Positions 49,034 to 60,849 of a stretch of 64,000 nucleotides of DNA are shown in pieces; positions within the stretch are counted from its first letter, which is position 1; each line of letters opens with the position of its first letter. Source of the DNA: Myxococcus llanfairpwllgwyngyllgogerychwyrndrobwllllantysiliogogogochensis (GTDB taxonomy: Bacteria; Myxococcota; Myxococcia; Myxococcales; Myxococcaceae). Position numbers and translations under genes: made by a program. The DNA is taken from contig NZ_VIFM01000005.1 of NCBI RefSeq assembly GCF_006636215.1, positions 1-64,000 of the forward strand. The letters run 5' to 3'. The notes beneath the pieces are model-generated. The model did no database searches. It had not been told where the DNA came from and was given only the letters and a program-made list of their open reading frames with translations.

Positions 49034-49963
49034 ATGCGTGCAAAAATAGACGTGGACCTCAATGACGTCGCGCTGCTCGTGCGCGTGGTGCAACGGCGGA
49101 GCTTCTCTGCCGCTGCTCGTGAGCGCGGGGTTCCCGTCTCGACGGTGAGCCGCCGCATCGCCCGGCTCGAGTCGGCGCTCGGCCTGCGGCTCCTCGAGCG
49201 CACGACGAGGACGCTTCGCCTGACGGACGCGGGGCGTAAGTACTTCGACCACGCCGAACGCGCGATGGACGACCTCGCGCAAGGCACCGGGCAGGTTCGC
49301 GAGCTCCAGGATGAACCTCGCGGCCGCGTTCGCATCGCCACGTCGAGCGCCTTCGGACCCGCCGTCGCCAACGTGGTCTACCTGTACCTCGCCAGGCACC
49401 CGGGGGTGTCGATCGACCTGGAGATCGACGGACGTCGCCCCGACTCAGACAGCGGCTTCGACATCGCGATCGTGACGGAGATATTGAAGGACACCGACGA
49501 CTTCGTTGCGCGCGAGGTCCGCCCGATGACCAGAAAGTTGCTGTTCGCGAGCCCGCATTACCTGAAGGCGCACGGCACGCCTCGCGGAGTCGAGGAGCTC
49601 GCCTCTCACGACTGCATCACGACGCGCGCCACGGACGGCCACGCAACGTGGACGCTCGCCCAAGGTCGCACGAAGCGACGTTTCACCTTCGCGCCGCGCC
49701 TCTACGTGAGCGAGTTCTCCGCTGCCTATCGCGCGGTGCTCGCGGGTGTCGGCATCGCGATGCTCCCCGAGTCGCTGTGCGCCCAGGATGTGAACAAGAG
49801 GCACATGGCTCGAGTCCTGGAAGGCTGGGAAGGGGAGGCCGCCGGTGTCTATCTGCTCTACCGCGCCCATCGGTCGCTGACGGCGGCGGTACGTACCTGC
49901 ATCGACCATCTGCTTGCGGAGCTTCCCACCATTCATCTGGTCCGCAGCGCTCGGGAGAACTGA
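49034..49963 (+). CDS. LysR-family transcriptional regulator
   Basis: 309 residues. The N-terminal helix-turn-helix (NDVALLVRVVQRRSFSAAAR; STVSRRIARLESALGLRLLE) and the periplasmic-binding-like sensor domain (GRVRIATSSAFGP; GVGIAMLPESLC) are typical. It is divergent, 64 bp from the SGNH/NmrA operon, and likely regulates it. Confidence 0.93.
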   Translation: MRAKIDVDLNDVALLVRVVQRRSFSAAARERGVPVSTVSRRIARLESALGLRLLERTTRTLRLTDAGRKYFDHAERAMDDLAQGTGQVRELQDEPRGRVRIATSSAFGPAVANVVYLYLARHPGVSIDLEIDGRRPDSDSGFDIAIVTEILKDTDDFVAREVRPMTRKLLFASPHYLKAHGTPRGVEELASHDCITTRATDGHATWTLAQGRTKRRFTFAPRLYVSEFSAAYRAVLAGVGIAMLPESLCAQDVNKRHMARVLEGWEGEAAGVYLLYRAHRSLTAAVRTCIDHLLAELPTIHLVRSAREN

Positions 49964-50741
49964 CCGGGAGTTGCTCGTGAAAACCGTCTCCTCGTCGCTG
50001 CGTGCAGCTCTTCGCGCCCCCAGCAGCTCGCGCGGACGAGATGGTCGAGGGCGCGGAGCGGCTCAGGTGGCTTCACCCACGCGACGGTTTCGGTGAGCGT
50101 CAAGGTAGATGTCACGCGAAAGGGTTCACCCATGAGATTCAGCTCCTCCACGGTCGGGGTGAGGTGCGGAGAGGGACCGAGACGGACGGGCCAACTGGCG
50201 CAGCCCAAAGCGAGGCAAGCCGTGCTTGGGCACGCCCACCATGGCTCGCCAGTCAGAGTCTGCCGGAATGGCCCCCTGCCTCCTGGGTATGACGGCCGCT
50301 ATCGTTGTGATGACAACTATACAGGGGCCTTGTTCGCTTGCCATGAGGCACTGCTCACTATGGTCGTGACGCGCCCATGACGCAGTGACTAGGCGTGGGT
50401 AGGCACAGCTGCACACCAATGCTCCCTCCATCGTGGATGAGACGCCTGAGTCCCTCATGGACCTCGGCTTCTCATGTTGGAGGGTGTCTACTGAAGAGAG
50501 AGAGAGTTTCATCGACGAGGAGCTAACTCCGCGCTGGGGCGACCTGCGGCGGCTTGCCCCAACAGGGCATTGTTGGCGTGCTATGCCTGACCTGTCGAGG
50601 GTACAGTAGACGACACAGGGGCAACGGGGCAAGATGTTAGGGGCGTTTCTTGATGGTGCGCATAACCACTCCCTGGATATTCGCTCCCGAGCGCGTCGTT
50701 GTTTAAAATCCACGTTCAATTATTTTCGGAGAGTAACGACA
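49964..50741. other. Decayed intergenic region upstream of the SIR2 gene
   Basis: About 780 bp with no intact gene; a minus-strand frame around 50126-50208 (SPHLTPTVEELNLMGEPFRV) looks like the end of a lost gene. It contains direct repeat copy A and the SIR2 promoter region, which becomes AT-rich near 50700. Confidence 0.45.
50092..50203. repeat. Direct repeat copy A flanking the SIR2 gene
   Basis: About 110 bp that align, with small gaps, to 54596-54711 in the same orientation. Shared blocks include CAAGGTAG, GAGGTGCGGAGAGGG and CTGGCG. On the minus strand it encodes PSPHLTPTVEELNLMGEPFR. Confidence 0.65.
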
Positions 50742-53700
50742 ATGCGGTTCATATCCGATGGCCCTCATGTTCCGGCCGACCTTCTTAAGTCGCAAGAACA
50801 AGGAGAGGTACTGTTTGTCTGTGGGGCAGGCGTATCAAGGGGTGCTGGTCTCCCATTATTTCGAGGGCTTGTAGAGAGCGTCTATCGAGAACTCGGAGAG
50901 GAGTGGGAGGGCTATCCGGCCGAATTCGAGGTCATGAAAGAAAATGGCCTGCTGGCGAATCAGTATGATCGGATGCTGCGTGCATTGGAGCGGCGCTTGG
51001 CTGCGGGAGATGTGCCGCGATCCCAGGGGATGCGTGAGCGGATTAAAAGAGCCATTCGCAAGGTCCTTTCGCCGGCGGCTGACGTGGCGCTTGAAAACCA
51101 TGTCGCACTACTACGATTATCTCGAGATTCGGAGAGTCGGATTCGAATTCTGACGACCAACTTTGACACACTGTTTGAGCGAGCGTGGCATTCAGTCAAC
51201 TTGCCGGACCTTCGAAGCTATGCTTGCCAGGAGATGCCGCGACCTCGGACAGCCACGTTTGGAGGTGTTTTGCATCTACATGGCCGTCTCGCCGATACGA
51301 GCATTGGGGTTGGCGAGACCGAGTTAGTGCTAACGAGTGCCGAGTTTGGTGATGCCTATCTCAGGAGCGGCTGGGCATCGCGCTATGTTTACGACCTCGC
51401 CCGAACACATATTCTCGTATTAGTGGGCTATTCTGCGGATGACCCGCCTATGCGTTACTTGCTTGAGACTCTCGAGGCGGATAGAGAGCGCTACCCAGAT
51501 CTCAAGCGGGTCTTTGCCTTTGCGGACGTAAAGGTGGGACAGGAAAGTGCTCACGATGCGCTTTGGCGCGCCAAGGGCATCGAGCCTATTCTTTATCACG
51601 TCAAGGACGGCGATGGGCACGCGCAACTATATCGGACGTTGAATGCATGGAGCGATTACGCCCAAGACCCAACTGCTTGGCGTCGCGAGCGCCTGCGCCT
51701 GCTCATGACCGAGAAGCCAGAAAATGCGAGCCCCGCTGACCATGTCGAGATCTCTTCCCTGCTTTCACATGGTGATGCCGAGCATATTCTTCAAGAACTC
51801 ATGCCAGCAGCGGCATGGCTGCCTGTACTACGCAAGACCGGGACTTTCGACGGGAAGCGTACCTCGCCAGGTCCATGGATTGCTCAACGCATTGACGACG
51901 TTGAGATGATCCGGGAATGCGCTGCCGCCCCTCCCACTGATATGCATAGCTTACGCTGCATCGAAAGAGCAGTCGAGGTGGGCGCGACTAAGCTTTCAGG
52001 CGAACTACGCAAAGCATGGAATGTGATTCAACGAGCCATCTCAGTGCGCCATGTTGACATTACGCCCCCATGGTACCAAGTACGTACGCGTGTTATTTCG
52101 GGCGACATCGATCACGGAGTCCTTACGGCCGTAGCTGCTTCCTTCAAGCCGCGGTTACATGTGCGACGGTCGTACGACAGGAGTGCTTCGGAGAAGCCCG
52201 TAGAAAATGCAGCGCTGAAGTTTAGTGACTTGGTGCGAACTCAGTTTAAGCCGATTGCAGATGGTCTCGATTTTCATGAAATTCTTGCTGCATGGCCCGA
52301 ACAAACAGAGACGGAATCTCGACTGCTGAAAGTGCTCAATCGAGAATTGGAAGATGCGTTAGAGGAGTCACGCGAGACAGAGGGACCTGCCCGCGATGAG
52401 CAGGCGAGCTTGGATGTTCCGTTTCTCCCTGACCCTCGCTCGAATATGTTCGGAAGTGGCTTTTCTCCTATCGTACACCTAATTACAGCGCTCTGGACAC
52501 GGCTTGCTGACAAGTCGACAAGTGAAGCCCGGCTATCCGCATTGGCATGGCGAAATTCGTCATTCCTGATATCGCGCAGACTGTATTTAAATGCCTTGCT
52601 GCGAGCTGACGCTTTCGAGTCCACTGAGATTAGGGACACCCTGCTTGAGCTTGATGATAGAATATTCTGGGTGTCTGATGCGCGCCATGAGATTGCACTT
52701 CTGCTGGCCAGCCGATGGAATTCTCTTGACGAGACACATCGAACCGCAATTGCGGACAGAATAAGAAAAGGGGTCCCGCGTGATCTGTTTTCTGCGGGTG
52801 ATTTCGGGGGCGGCGGATATTTGGAGACCGTGCCTGATCGTTTGGTATTTGTGCTCCTTAGTCGAATTAAATCCGCAGGCGGCACTCTGGATGTCGCAAG
52901 CCTTGACCTCCTGAAAGCACACGGAGAGAAGAACCCAGAGTGGACGCATAGCTTTGACGAACTATCCAACTCTTCGCACCCATATGTCTTTAAGAGTGGT
53001 CCACAGGGAGAAGTTGGAGTCCTGAAGAGTGTTCCCGACAATGAACTCGTCAGAGAGGCACTTCGCCTTCAGCAGGAACCTGCATCGGAACAGCGGGATG
53101 TATGGAAGTTGCTTTGCTCTGCAGACCCTGAGCGTGGCTTGAGAGCCGTAGCATTTGAGGCGGATGCTGACCGCTGGGAACTGCCTGTGCTGGATGGGCT
53201 TTTGGGGGCGGCCTACAACGTAGAGAGTCACGAATTTCAGGTTGTACTGGCTCAAACGCTGCTTCGTGCTCCTGATTCATTCATGGACAGTATCGGTCGA
53301 AGCGTAATGAGCTGGATGCTGCAGTGTTGCTCCAAGCTTATTGCCGAGACAGTGCCTTCTGTCCATCTCCTCAATCTATGGGATCGGCTTGCTGAACGAA
53401 CTTATGATCAGCCCGATGACTCGAAGCGCACCGGCCTAGATGGCGATGACCTGGAGGGAGCATCCCTGAATGAACCTGGGGGAATATTGTCGTGGATTTT
53501 ATGCAACATTCTTGACGAGACAAATCCAAGCATAGGTGCGGGACTTGGACACATGTTGCTTCCGCGCTTCGATCGCATTGCCCGCGCGGAGGGGCGGTCC
53601 GGCCTGCTTGCGCGTGTCTACCTTGCGAGAAATCTTGCTTATCTCTATGCGGTTGATGCGACATGGATTGAAAAGCAAATGCTGTCGAGATTCAGGCCAG

Positions 53701-54422
53701 AACACCCTGAGTCCTTGCCTTTGTGGGAGGGGCGCTTGCGTGGTCCCGTCCCCAATGCGCCTGCTCTTTTCAATGAGATGAAACCCTACTTTTTTGCTAT
53801 GCTGAATGGGGCAATGTCCTTTAACAGGGCGCAGCAACTGGCTGAGCATCTGCTCTTGCCTGCTGTGTGGAAACGGCAGGAAGGTGGAGCCGATTTTGAT
53901 ATTGCGCCATCCGACGTGCGCCGTGCGCTCGCAGCGGGATGCCCCGAACTACGCCATGCGGCTGCTTTTATGTTTTTTAATTGGATGAAGAATGCGCGAA
54001 CACGTGAGAAGGAAGATCCATCCGACGCATGGAGAACGACCATCGGTCCGCTCTTCCGCGAGGTCTGGCCCATAGATGCTGTCTGTCGAGACTCACGCAC
54101 CTCTCAGTACCTCGTGAGAATGTTATTGGAGTGTAAGGAAGCGTTTCCTGAAGCGCTTGGCGACGTGGTGGACTTGCTGGTGCCGTTTGAGATGTATTCG
54201 ATTGAATCTATGTTTTTTGGCGGATTAGATATGGAGGCAGTCATTAGGCGTAGTCCCGAAGGTTTTTTGCGGTTGCTGGACGCTGTCGTTGCGCCGAGAC
54301 CCACTGGAGTCGCTCGTGATCTGGCTTCTGTGCTTAAGAAGATTTCCATCGCAAATTCGGCGGTTGAGTCTAGCTCACTGTACTTGCGATTGAGTTCCTT
54401 GGCACGTCAGCGCGATGCGTGA
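50742..54422 (+). CDS. dsr1: Dsr1-like SIR2 anti-phage defence protein
   Basis: 1226 residues. The N-terminal SIR2 domain (about 1-250) has the NAD-binding GAGVSRGAG (from residue 28), TTNFD at 138-142, LHLHG around H178/H180 and GYSADDPP at 229. The segment after it (WRAKGIEPILYHV; LNAWSDYAQDPTAW) matches what I recall of defence-associated sirtuin Dsr1. The remaining 900 residues are helical with no P-loop, so it is not an AVAST/STAND ATPase. Such proteins deplete NAD when they sense phage, killing the cell before phage release. Base composition and codon use are clearly more AT-rich than the flanks, a sign of transfer. GGAGAG precedes the ATG. A single-gene system; the trigger is unknown. 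Confidence 0.8.
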   Translation: MRFISDGPHVPADLLKSQEQGEVLFVCGAGVSRGAGLPLFRGLVESVYRELGEEWEGYPAEFEVMKENGLLANQYDRMLRALERRLAAGDVPRSQGMRERIKRAIRKVLSPAADVALENHVALLRLSRDSESRIRILTTNFDTLFERAWHSVNLPDLRSYACQEMPRPRTATFGGVLHLHGRLADTSIGVGETELVLTSAEFGDAYLRSGWASRYVYDLARTHILVLVGYSADDPPMRYLLETLEADRERYPDLKRVFAFADVKVGQESAHDALWRAKGIEPILYHVKDGDGHAQLYRTLNAWSDYAQDPTAWRRERLRLLMTEKPENASPADHVEISSLLSHGDAEHILQELMPAAAWLPVLRKTGTFDGKRTSPGPWIAQRIDDVEMIRECAAAPPTDMHSLRCIERAVEVGATKLSGELRKAWNVIQRAISVRHVDITPPWYQVRTRVISGDIDHGVLTAVAASFKPRLHVRRSYDRSASEKPVENAALKFSDLVRTQFKPIADGLDFHEILAAWPEQTETESRLLKVLNRELEDALEESRETEGPARDEQASLDVPFLPDPRSNMFGSGFSPIVHLITALWTRLADKSTSEARLSALAWRNSSFLISRRLYLNALLRADAFESTEIRDTLLELDDRIFWVSDARHEIALLLASRWNSLDETHRTAIADRIRKGVPRDLFSAGDFGGGGYLETVPDRLVFVLLSRIKSAGGTLDVASLDLLKAHGEKNPEWTHSFDELSNSSHPYVFKSGPQGEVGVLKSVPDNELVREALRLQQEPASEQRDVWKLLCSADPERGLRAVAFEADADRWELPVLDGLLGAAYNVESHEFQVVLAQTLLRAPDSFMDSIGRSVMSWMLQCCSKLIAETVPSVHLLNLWDRLAERTYDQPDDSKRTGLDGDDLEGASLNEPGGILSWILCNILDETNPSIGAGLGHMLLPRFDRIARAEGRSGLLARVYLARNLAYLYAVDATWIEKQMLSRFRPEHPESLPLWEGRLRGPVPNAPALFNEMKPYFFAMLNGAMSFNRAQQLAEHLLLPAVWKRQEGGADFDIAPSDVRRALAAGCPELRHAAAFMFFNWMKNARTREKEDPSDAWRTTIGPLFREVWPIDAVCRDSRTSQYLVRMLLECKEAFPEALGDVVDLLVPFEMYSIESMFFGGLDMEAVIRRSPEGFLRLLDAVVAPRPTGVARDLASVLKKISIANSAVESSSLYLRLSSLARQRDA

Positions 54423-54839
54423 CTACGAACTGAAGTTGCCCAGGTCAAACGAAGCACGAGCAAAACCATGGGCGTTGAGCTACCAGTAGTGCCCCCCATG
54501 AACAGAGAAGCCGCAATGGCGGTAATTTGGCTCACGACTGGTCGCGTGCCATTCAATTTGCTCGAAGCACTGGGCCACTTCGCCCCAAGGAGAACGGTGA
54601 GAGCCAAGGTAGTTGTCGCGTGAGAGGATTCAGCCAATGTGCTCCATTTCCAGCACTGCCGAGTTGAGGTGCGGAGAGGGGTCCGATGCGGACTGGGCCT
54701 GCTGGCGTTCAGTTGCGCGTGACGCAGCTCCTGCGTTCGGGGTAACGGGCTCGGGCGCGCTGGTACACTTGGCCCAGGTGATTGACAGCCTCGCCACCTG
54801 GCTAATCATCGCCGCACGGGGAAAAGCACTCACCGCACT
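54423..54839. other. Intergenic with repeat copy B
   Basis: About 417 bp downstream of the SIR2 gene. Minus-strand fragments (SPHLNSAVLEMEHIG; AESSHATTTLALTVLL) match, with a 1-bp frameshift, the fragment upstream of the SIR2 gene. Confidence 0.45.
54596..54711. repeat. Direct repeat copy B flanking the SIR2 gene
   Basis: Diverged copy of 50092-50203 (see that entry). A one-base insertion relative to copy A breaks the shared minus-strand reading frame, so at least this copy is a pseudogene fragment. Confidence 0.65.
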
Positions 54840-55976
54840 TCACCCCGTACGGCGCCGACGCGAAAGTTTGACCTTCGGCAGATCCCCCTGAATGGCGTGC
54901 AGATTCAGCGGGACCTTGAGGCGATGCGCAAGCCACTGCCCCAGGTGGTGGATGTACTGGGCACTGGTGCTGCCTCTCTCCAATCGTACGGCGCCCTTGG
55001 ACGTGTTCAGGAACAAGGAGAAGTACACCCACTCCGGGGTGCCAAGCTCCCCGGTCTCGTCCTGCCGCACCTCCAGTGACTTCACCCGGTGGCTCACACG
55101 CACGGGCCATCCAATGCGATACCGCACCTTCTCGAGGACACCCGGCCGGATCACCCACTCCCGCCGCGCCTGGAACGAGGGCACGGCCTTCAATCCCACC
55201 CAGCCCGCGAGCCCCACCAAAGCCACCGCGAACAACGGCCCCTCCACGCTGCTTCCGTCGATGCCCTGTCGCCACATCACGACGGCAGCCGACGCCAGCA
55301 GAAGCAGCATCACGCCGCCCAAGGCCCAGGCGCGTTCAATCCCACCGTCCCACTCGCGGCGAAGCACCACTCCTCCTCCGGGCAGAGCAATCACTTCACG
55401 GCCTGCGGGGACACAGTCCGTCAGGACCTTGGGAGTGACGCCCAGCTCGGAGAGTCCACACAGTCGCGCCCACAGCGCCTCGTGCTCCAACTCCCCCACA
55501 TTCGCCAGCTCCACGACCTTCCCGGTGTGCAGCAGCGCAGTCACACTCCCCACGGGTTTGGGGAATGCCGCCACGTCGGAGTACGGCAGGCGGTGCACCG
55601 CACTCCACGGGCCCCTCCACTGCCGCCACGTCACGCCTTTCGAGTCCATCGCGACCTGGTCCTCGCCGATGACCGGGCGCACCAGGAATCTCGCGAAGCG
55701 GAAGCCCACCCAGAGCCACCCCGTCAGCGCGGCGGACACCAGCAATCCTCCGAGCACCAGCCCCAAGGCCGGGACACCCGTCAGCGAACTCCGGGCATTC
55801 ATATGCACCGGGGGCCGGAGCGCCTGAAGCACCGCGACGAGCACGTCCAAACCCACCTTCGCGCCCGCGACTCCCACGGCACACCAGATGAGCAGAACGC
55901 CGGCGTTGAACTGCTTCCTCTGAGCGGTCGCACGCAGCCGAAACTGCCATTCGGGCGTCCCCCTTGCCTCAGCCAT
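54840..55976 (-). CDS. Integral membrane protein, unknown function
   Basis: 378 residues with about four to five membrane helices: GVLLIWCAVGVAGAKVGLDV, LGLVLGGLLVSAALTGWLWV, ALGGVMLLLLASAAVVMW and PLFAVALVGLAGWVGL. Between them lie PH-like beta-rich cytoplasmic parts (AMDSKGVTWRQWRGPWSAVH). The C-terminus is basic (SRRRRTG). GGGAGGGAG precedes the ATG. It is not part of a recognisable operon. Confidence 0.7.
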   Translation of the reverse strand: MAEARGTPEWQFRLRATAQRKQFNAGVLLIWCAVGVAGAKVGLDVLVAVLQALRPPVHMNARSSLTGVPALGLVLGGLLVSAALTGWLWVGFRFARFLVRPVIGEDQVAMDSKGVTWRQWRGPWSAVHRLPYSDVAAFPKPVGSVTALLHTGKVVELANVGELEHEALWARLCGLSELGVTPKVLTDCVPAGREVIALPGGGVVLRREWDGGIERAWALGGVMLLLLASAAVVMWRQGIDGSSVEGPLFAVALVGLAGWVGLKAVPSFQARREWVIRPGVLEKVRYRIGWPVRVSHRVKSLEVRQDETGELGTPEWVYFSLFLNTSKGAVRLERGSTSAQYIHHLGQWLAHRLKVPLNLHAIQGDLPKVKLSRRRRTG

Positions 55977-56113
55977 GCACTGCTCCCTCCCGCTCGTGCT
56001 CGGCGCCTCACCGACTCGAATGGCTCGCCCCCCACTCAGGCACGCGGGCCTCGGGTGGAAAGCACGTCACCCCACTGTCACCCAGACGTCGACGCGCTGC
56101 TATCCTCACCACC

Positions 56114-56314
56114 ATGAAGCGCCCCCCTGAGCAGGACGCGCCCGCGATGCCGTCGCTGCTCGTCTTCACCATCGCGGTGCTCCTCTTCGGCTCGCCGCTG
56201 CGGCGTCTGTGGTTGGCGGAGGACGCCCCCGGGTACATGCCCTTCGTCGTGTGGCTGGGCGTCATCGCCCTGGGAGCCTGGGCCGCGTACCGGAGCGGTG
56301 GCCATGACGCTTGA
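56114..56314 (+). CDS. Small membrane protein upstream of the CrbS-like kinase
   Basis: 66 residues with two membrane helices (SLLVFTIAVLLFGSPL and GYMPFVVWLGVIALGAWAAY). Its last 11 bp overlap the start of the sensor kinase gene, so translation is coupled. Small two-helix proteins sit in front of SLC5-type transporters (as with YjcH/ActP), though no sequence match is claimed here. Confidence 0.7.
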   Translation: MKRPPEQDAPAMPSLLVFTIAVLLFGSPLRRLWLAEDAPGYMPFVVWLGVIALGAWAAYRSGGHDA

Positions 56315-59281
56315 GCTCGGCTCGCTCGTCGCCGCCTCCGTCGCCTATCTGCTGGTGCTGTTCCTCGTTGCCTACGCGGCCGAGCGCGGCCTCATCTCCT
56401 CGCGCATCACCCAGCACCCGCTCGTCTACGCGCTCGCGCTCGGCGTCTACGCGACGTCCTGGTCCTACTTCGGCAGCGTGGGCTACGCGGCCCGACACGG
56501 CTTCCGCTACCTGGGCATCTACCTGGGCGTCACCCTGGCGTGTCTCCTCGTGCCCGTGCTGTGGCGCCCGCTCCTGCGCCTCACCCGTGAACTCCAGCTC
56601 ACCTCGCTGGCGGACCTGCTCGCCTTCCGCTACCCGGGCCAGAGCACCGGCACCGCGGTGACACTCTTCATGCTGGCCGGCAGCCTCCCCTACCTCGCGC
56701 TCCAGGTGCGCGCTGTCGTCGAGTCCGCGAAGGTGCTGAGCCCGTCCGCCTCTCCCACGCTCGTCGGCATGGGCTTCTGCGCGGTGCTCATCGTCTTCTC
56801 CGTCCTCTTCGGCGCGCGCCACCTCACACCACGCGAGCGCCACGAGGGACTGATGCTGGCCATCGCCTTCGAGTCCGCCGTGAAGGTGGTGGCCCTCGTG
56901 GCCGTGGGTGCGTGGGCCGTGTCTTCGGTGTTCGGCGGTGTGGACGGACTGTGGAAGTGGTTGGAGGCGAACCCGGAGGCGGTGGAGCAACTGCGCCGTC
57001 CCGCGCGTGAAGCGTCCTGGGCTCCGCTGCTGGTGCTCTCCTGCGCGGCCGCCTTCCTCACTCCGCGCAGCTATCACGTCGCCTTCACCGAGGCCCCCGA
57101 GCGCGACGCACTGTCCACCGCGACGTGGGCCTTTCCACTCGTCTTGCTGGTGATGAACCTGGCGGTGCCCGTGGTGCTTTGGAGCGGTGAAGCACTCGCC
57201 CTGCCCTGGCCCGCGGACTTCCATCTGCTCGCGGTGCCCGCCTCGCGCGGCGCCACGGGACTCGCTCTGGTGGCCTTCCTGGGCGGCGTGTCCGCGTCCA
57301 GCGCCATGGTCATCGTCACCACGCTGGCACTGGCCCCCATGTGCCTGACGCACCTGGTGCTGCCCCTGGGGTACGCGCGCGGACAACCCCACCTGTACGG
57401 CTGGCTCCTGTGGGCGCGCCGCCTGCTCATCGCGCTCATCATCCTCGCGGGCTACGGCTTCTACCGGCTGCTGGACACTCGCGGCCTCGGTCTCGTGGAC
57501 CTGGGGCTCGTGTCCTTCGTGGCGGTGGCGCAGTTCGCCCCGGGCGTGCTCGGCCTCCTCTTCTGGAAGCGGGCCACTCGCGCGGGCCTGCTCACGGGCC
57601 TGGGCGCTGGGGCCACGGCGTGGCTTCTCACGCTGGTGGTGCCGCTGTGGGCATCTCCGGGCGTGGTCGCATGGACCCACCGCGTGGCGGTGCTGCTGGG
57701 CTTTCCTGGCGACGAACCCTGGGGCTTCTCCACCTTCGCTTCACTGACCCTCAACACGCTGGCCTTTGTCGCCGTGTCACTGGCCACGCGACAGTCCGAA
57801 TCGGAAGCCGAGGCGGCGCGAGCGTGTACGCGTGAAGCCCCGGGACTCGTCTCCGGCGGCGTGGAGGCAGGCTCGCCCCGTGAGTTCCGCGAGCGACTCG
57901 CGCCCCTGCTCGGCGCCGAGGCCGCATCAGCCGAGGTCGACCGCGCGCTTGCGGGCCTGGGCATGTCCCCCGACGAGCGCCGCCCCGCCGAACTTCGCCG
58001 CCTGCGCGACGGCGTGGAGCGAAACCTGTCCGGACTCCTGGGCCCGGTGCTGGCGCGCCTGACGGTGGAGGAAGCGCTCCGACTGGGGCCCGGCACACGC
58101 GCGGCCCTGGCCGAGCAACTCCGCTTCGTGGAGGAGCGCCTGCGCGATGCCCGGGGCATGCAGGGCCCGGCACACGCGGTGGAGGCCGTGCGGCGCTATC
58201 TGCGGCGCATCCTGGAAGACCTGCCGCTCGGCGTGTGCGCGGTGGGCCCGGATGGAGAAGTGGTCATCTGGAACGCGGCGCTGGAGCGACTGTCCGGCGT
58301 GGAGGAGCACGCGGCGCGCGGTCATCCCCTGGCCGCCCTGCCCGCGCCCTGGGGGCCGCTGTTGTCAGGCTTCGCGACCGGCGCCGAAGCGGACACCGAG
58401 ACGCGCGTCACGGTGGACGACGGTGAGCGCACGCTGCGCCTCCACCGTTCACGGCTCACTCCCGACGAGGAAGGTGGCAGCGCCTCGGAGGGCATGGCGC
58501 TGCTCGTGGAGGACCTGACGGCCCGCAAGGCCGTGGATGCTCGACTGGCGCACCAGGACCGACTGGCCTCACTGGGGCGCGTGGCGGCGGGCGTGGCGCA
58601 CGAGATTGGCAATCCACTGACGGCCATCGCCAGCCTGACGCAGAACCTCAAGTACGAGCTGGATGACGCGGACGCGGTGAAGGAACGCACCCTCCTCATC
58701 CTCCAACAGTGCCGCCGCATCGACGCGATTGTGCGCGCGCTGGTGGGCTTCAGCCATGCGGGCACGGTGGGCGGGGAGGCTCGCCCGTTCGCGCGAGTGG
58801 AGGTCGGCCCCTTGCTGACCGAGGCCGTGCAGCTCGCTCGACTGGCGCGCGCGTCGACGAAGTCTCGCGGCGTGCGCTTCGCGCATCACAGCCCCGAAGG
58901 ACTCGTCGTCCAAGGCGACTCGCAGCGCCTGGAGCAGGTGCTCGTGAATCTCCTGACCAACGCCGTGGACGCGTCCCCAGAAGGCGCGAGCGTGGAGCTG
59001 GAAGCGGAGTCCGCGAACGGACGCATCCATCTGCGCGTGCTGGACCGGGGGCACGGCATCCCCTCGGAGCTCTCGCAGCGGGTCTTCGAGCCGTTCTTCA
59101 CCACGAAGCAGCCAGGCGAGGGCACGGGCCTTGGGCTCGCGTTGGTGGCGGGCATCGTCCGGGAACACGGCGGCACCATTCAGGTGGACAGTCGGACGGG
59201 TGGAGGGACTACCGTGACGGTGAGCCTGCCCGACGCGCGCGGCGTGGAGTCGAGCTCGCGTCCAGGTCCGGGAGCCACCGC

Positions 59282-59285
<4 letters not shown>
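56304..59285 (+). CDS. CrbS-like hybrid: sodium/solute symporter domain fused to histidine kinase
   Basis: 993 residues. The N-terminal half (about 1-500) is an SLC5-like sodium:solute symporter with about 13 membrane helices. A PAS domain follows at about 635-745 (ILEDLPLGVCAVGPDGEVVI), then HisKA with the phosphorylated H766 in GVAHEIGNPLTAI, and the ATPase domain (LVNLLTNAVDASPEG; DRGHGIPSE; GTGLGLALVAGI). This is the CrbS layout; CrbS senses acetate or a related solute and controls acs in Vibrio and Pseudomonas. The ATG at 56304 was preferred to GTG 56298 for ribosome-site spacing. It overlaps the response-regulator gene by 4 bp. Confidence 0.92.
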
Positions 59286-60649
<1,364 letters not shown>

Positions 60650-60730
60650 CGCACCGCCCTCAGGGCAGGCGGGTTGTCACCAGCCAACGTCTTCCGTCGC
60701 GCGCGCTTCGTTACGACGCATTGCACGAAT

Positions 60731-60767
60731 CGTTACCGAGGTAACGCCCACGTCACCTTCCGTAACA
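60731..60767. promoter_or_regulatory. Palindromic upstream activating sequence
   Basis: A perfect palindrome CGTTACC-GA-GGTAACG at 60731-60746 and a degenerate copy (CGTCACC...CGTAACA) at about 60751-60767, plus a half site CGTTAC at 60709. They lie about 100 bp upstream of the sigma-54 promoter match, the usual distance for enhancer sites of NtrC-type activators. Confidence 0.6.
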
Positions 60768-60819
60768 TCCTGACGCGGCGAGCCAACCTGCAAGGTCTTG
60801 AATCTTCGCGCGGCGGCAA

Positions 60820-60836
60820 TTGGCCGGAGTGTTGCT
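60820..60836 (+). promoter_or_regulatory. Candidate sigma-54 promoter of porin-acs
   Basis: TTGGCCGGAGTGTTGCT carries GG and GC exactly ten bases apart (-24/-12) and matches the TTGCW element fully. The predicted start of transcription (about 60847) lies only a few bases before the porin ATG, so the leader would be nearly absent. Confidence 0.55.
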
Positions 60837-60849
60837 CTGGGCGACGGGC

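Noticed and set aside
50742-54422. AVAST/STAND-type ATPase with SIR2 effector
   Set aside because: No Walker A motif is visible anywhere in the 1226 residues, so a STAND NTPase is unlikely.
56262-57680. 472-codon minus-strand frame opposite the sensor kinase
   Set aside because: Composition is Arg/Gly/His/Glu-rich, typical of antisense frames in high-GC DNA; the plus strand has a clear SLC5-kinase protein.
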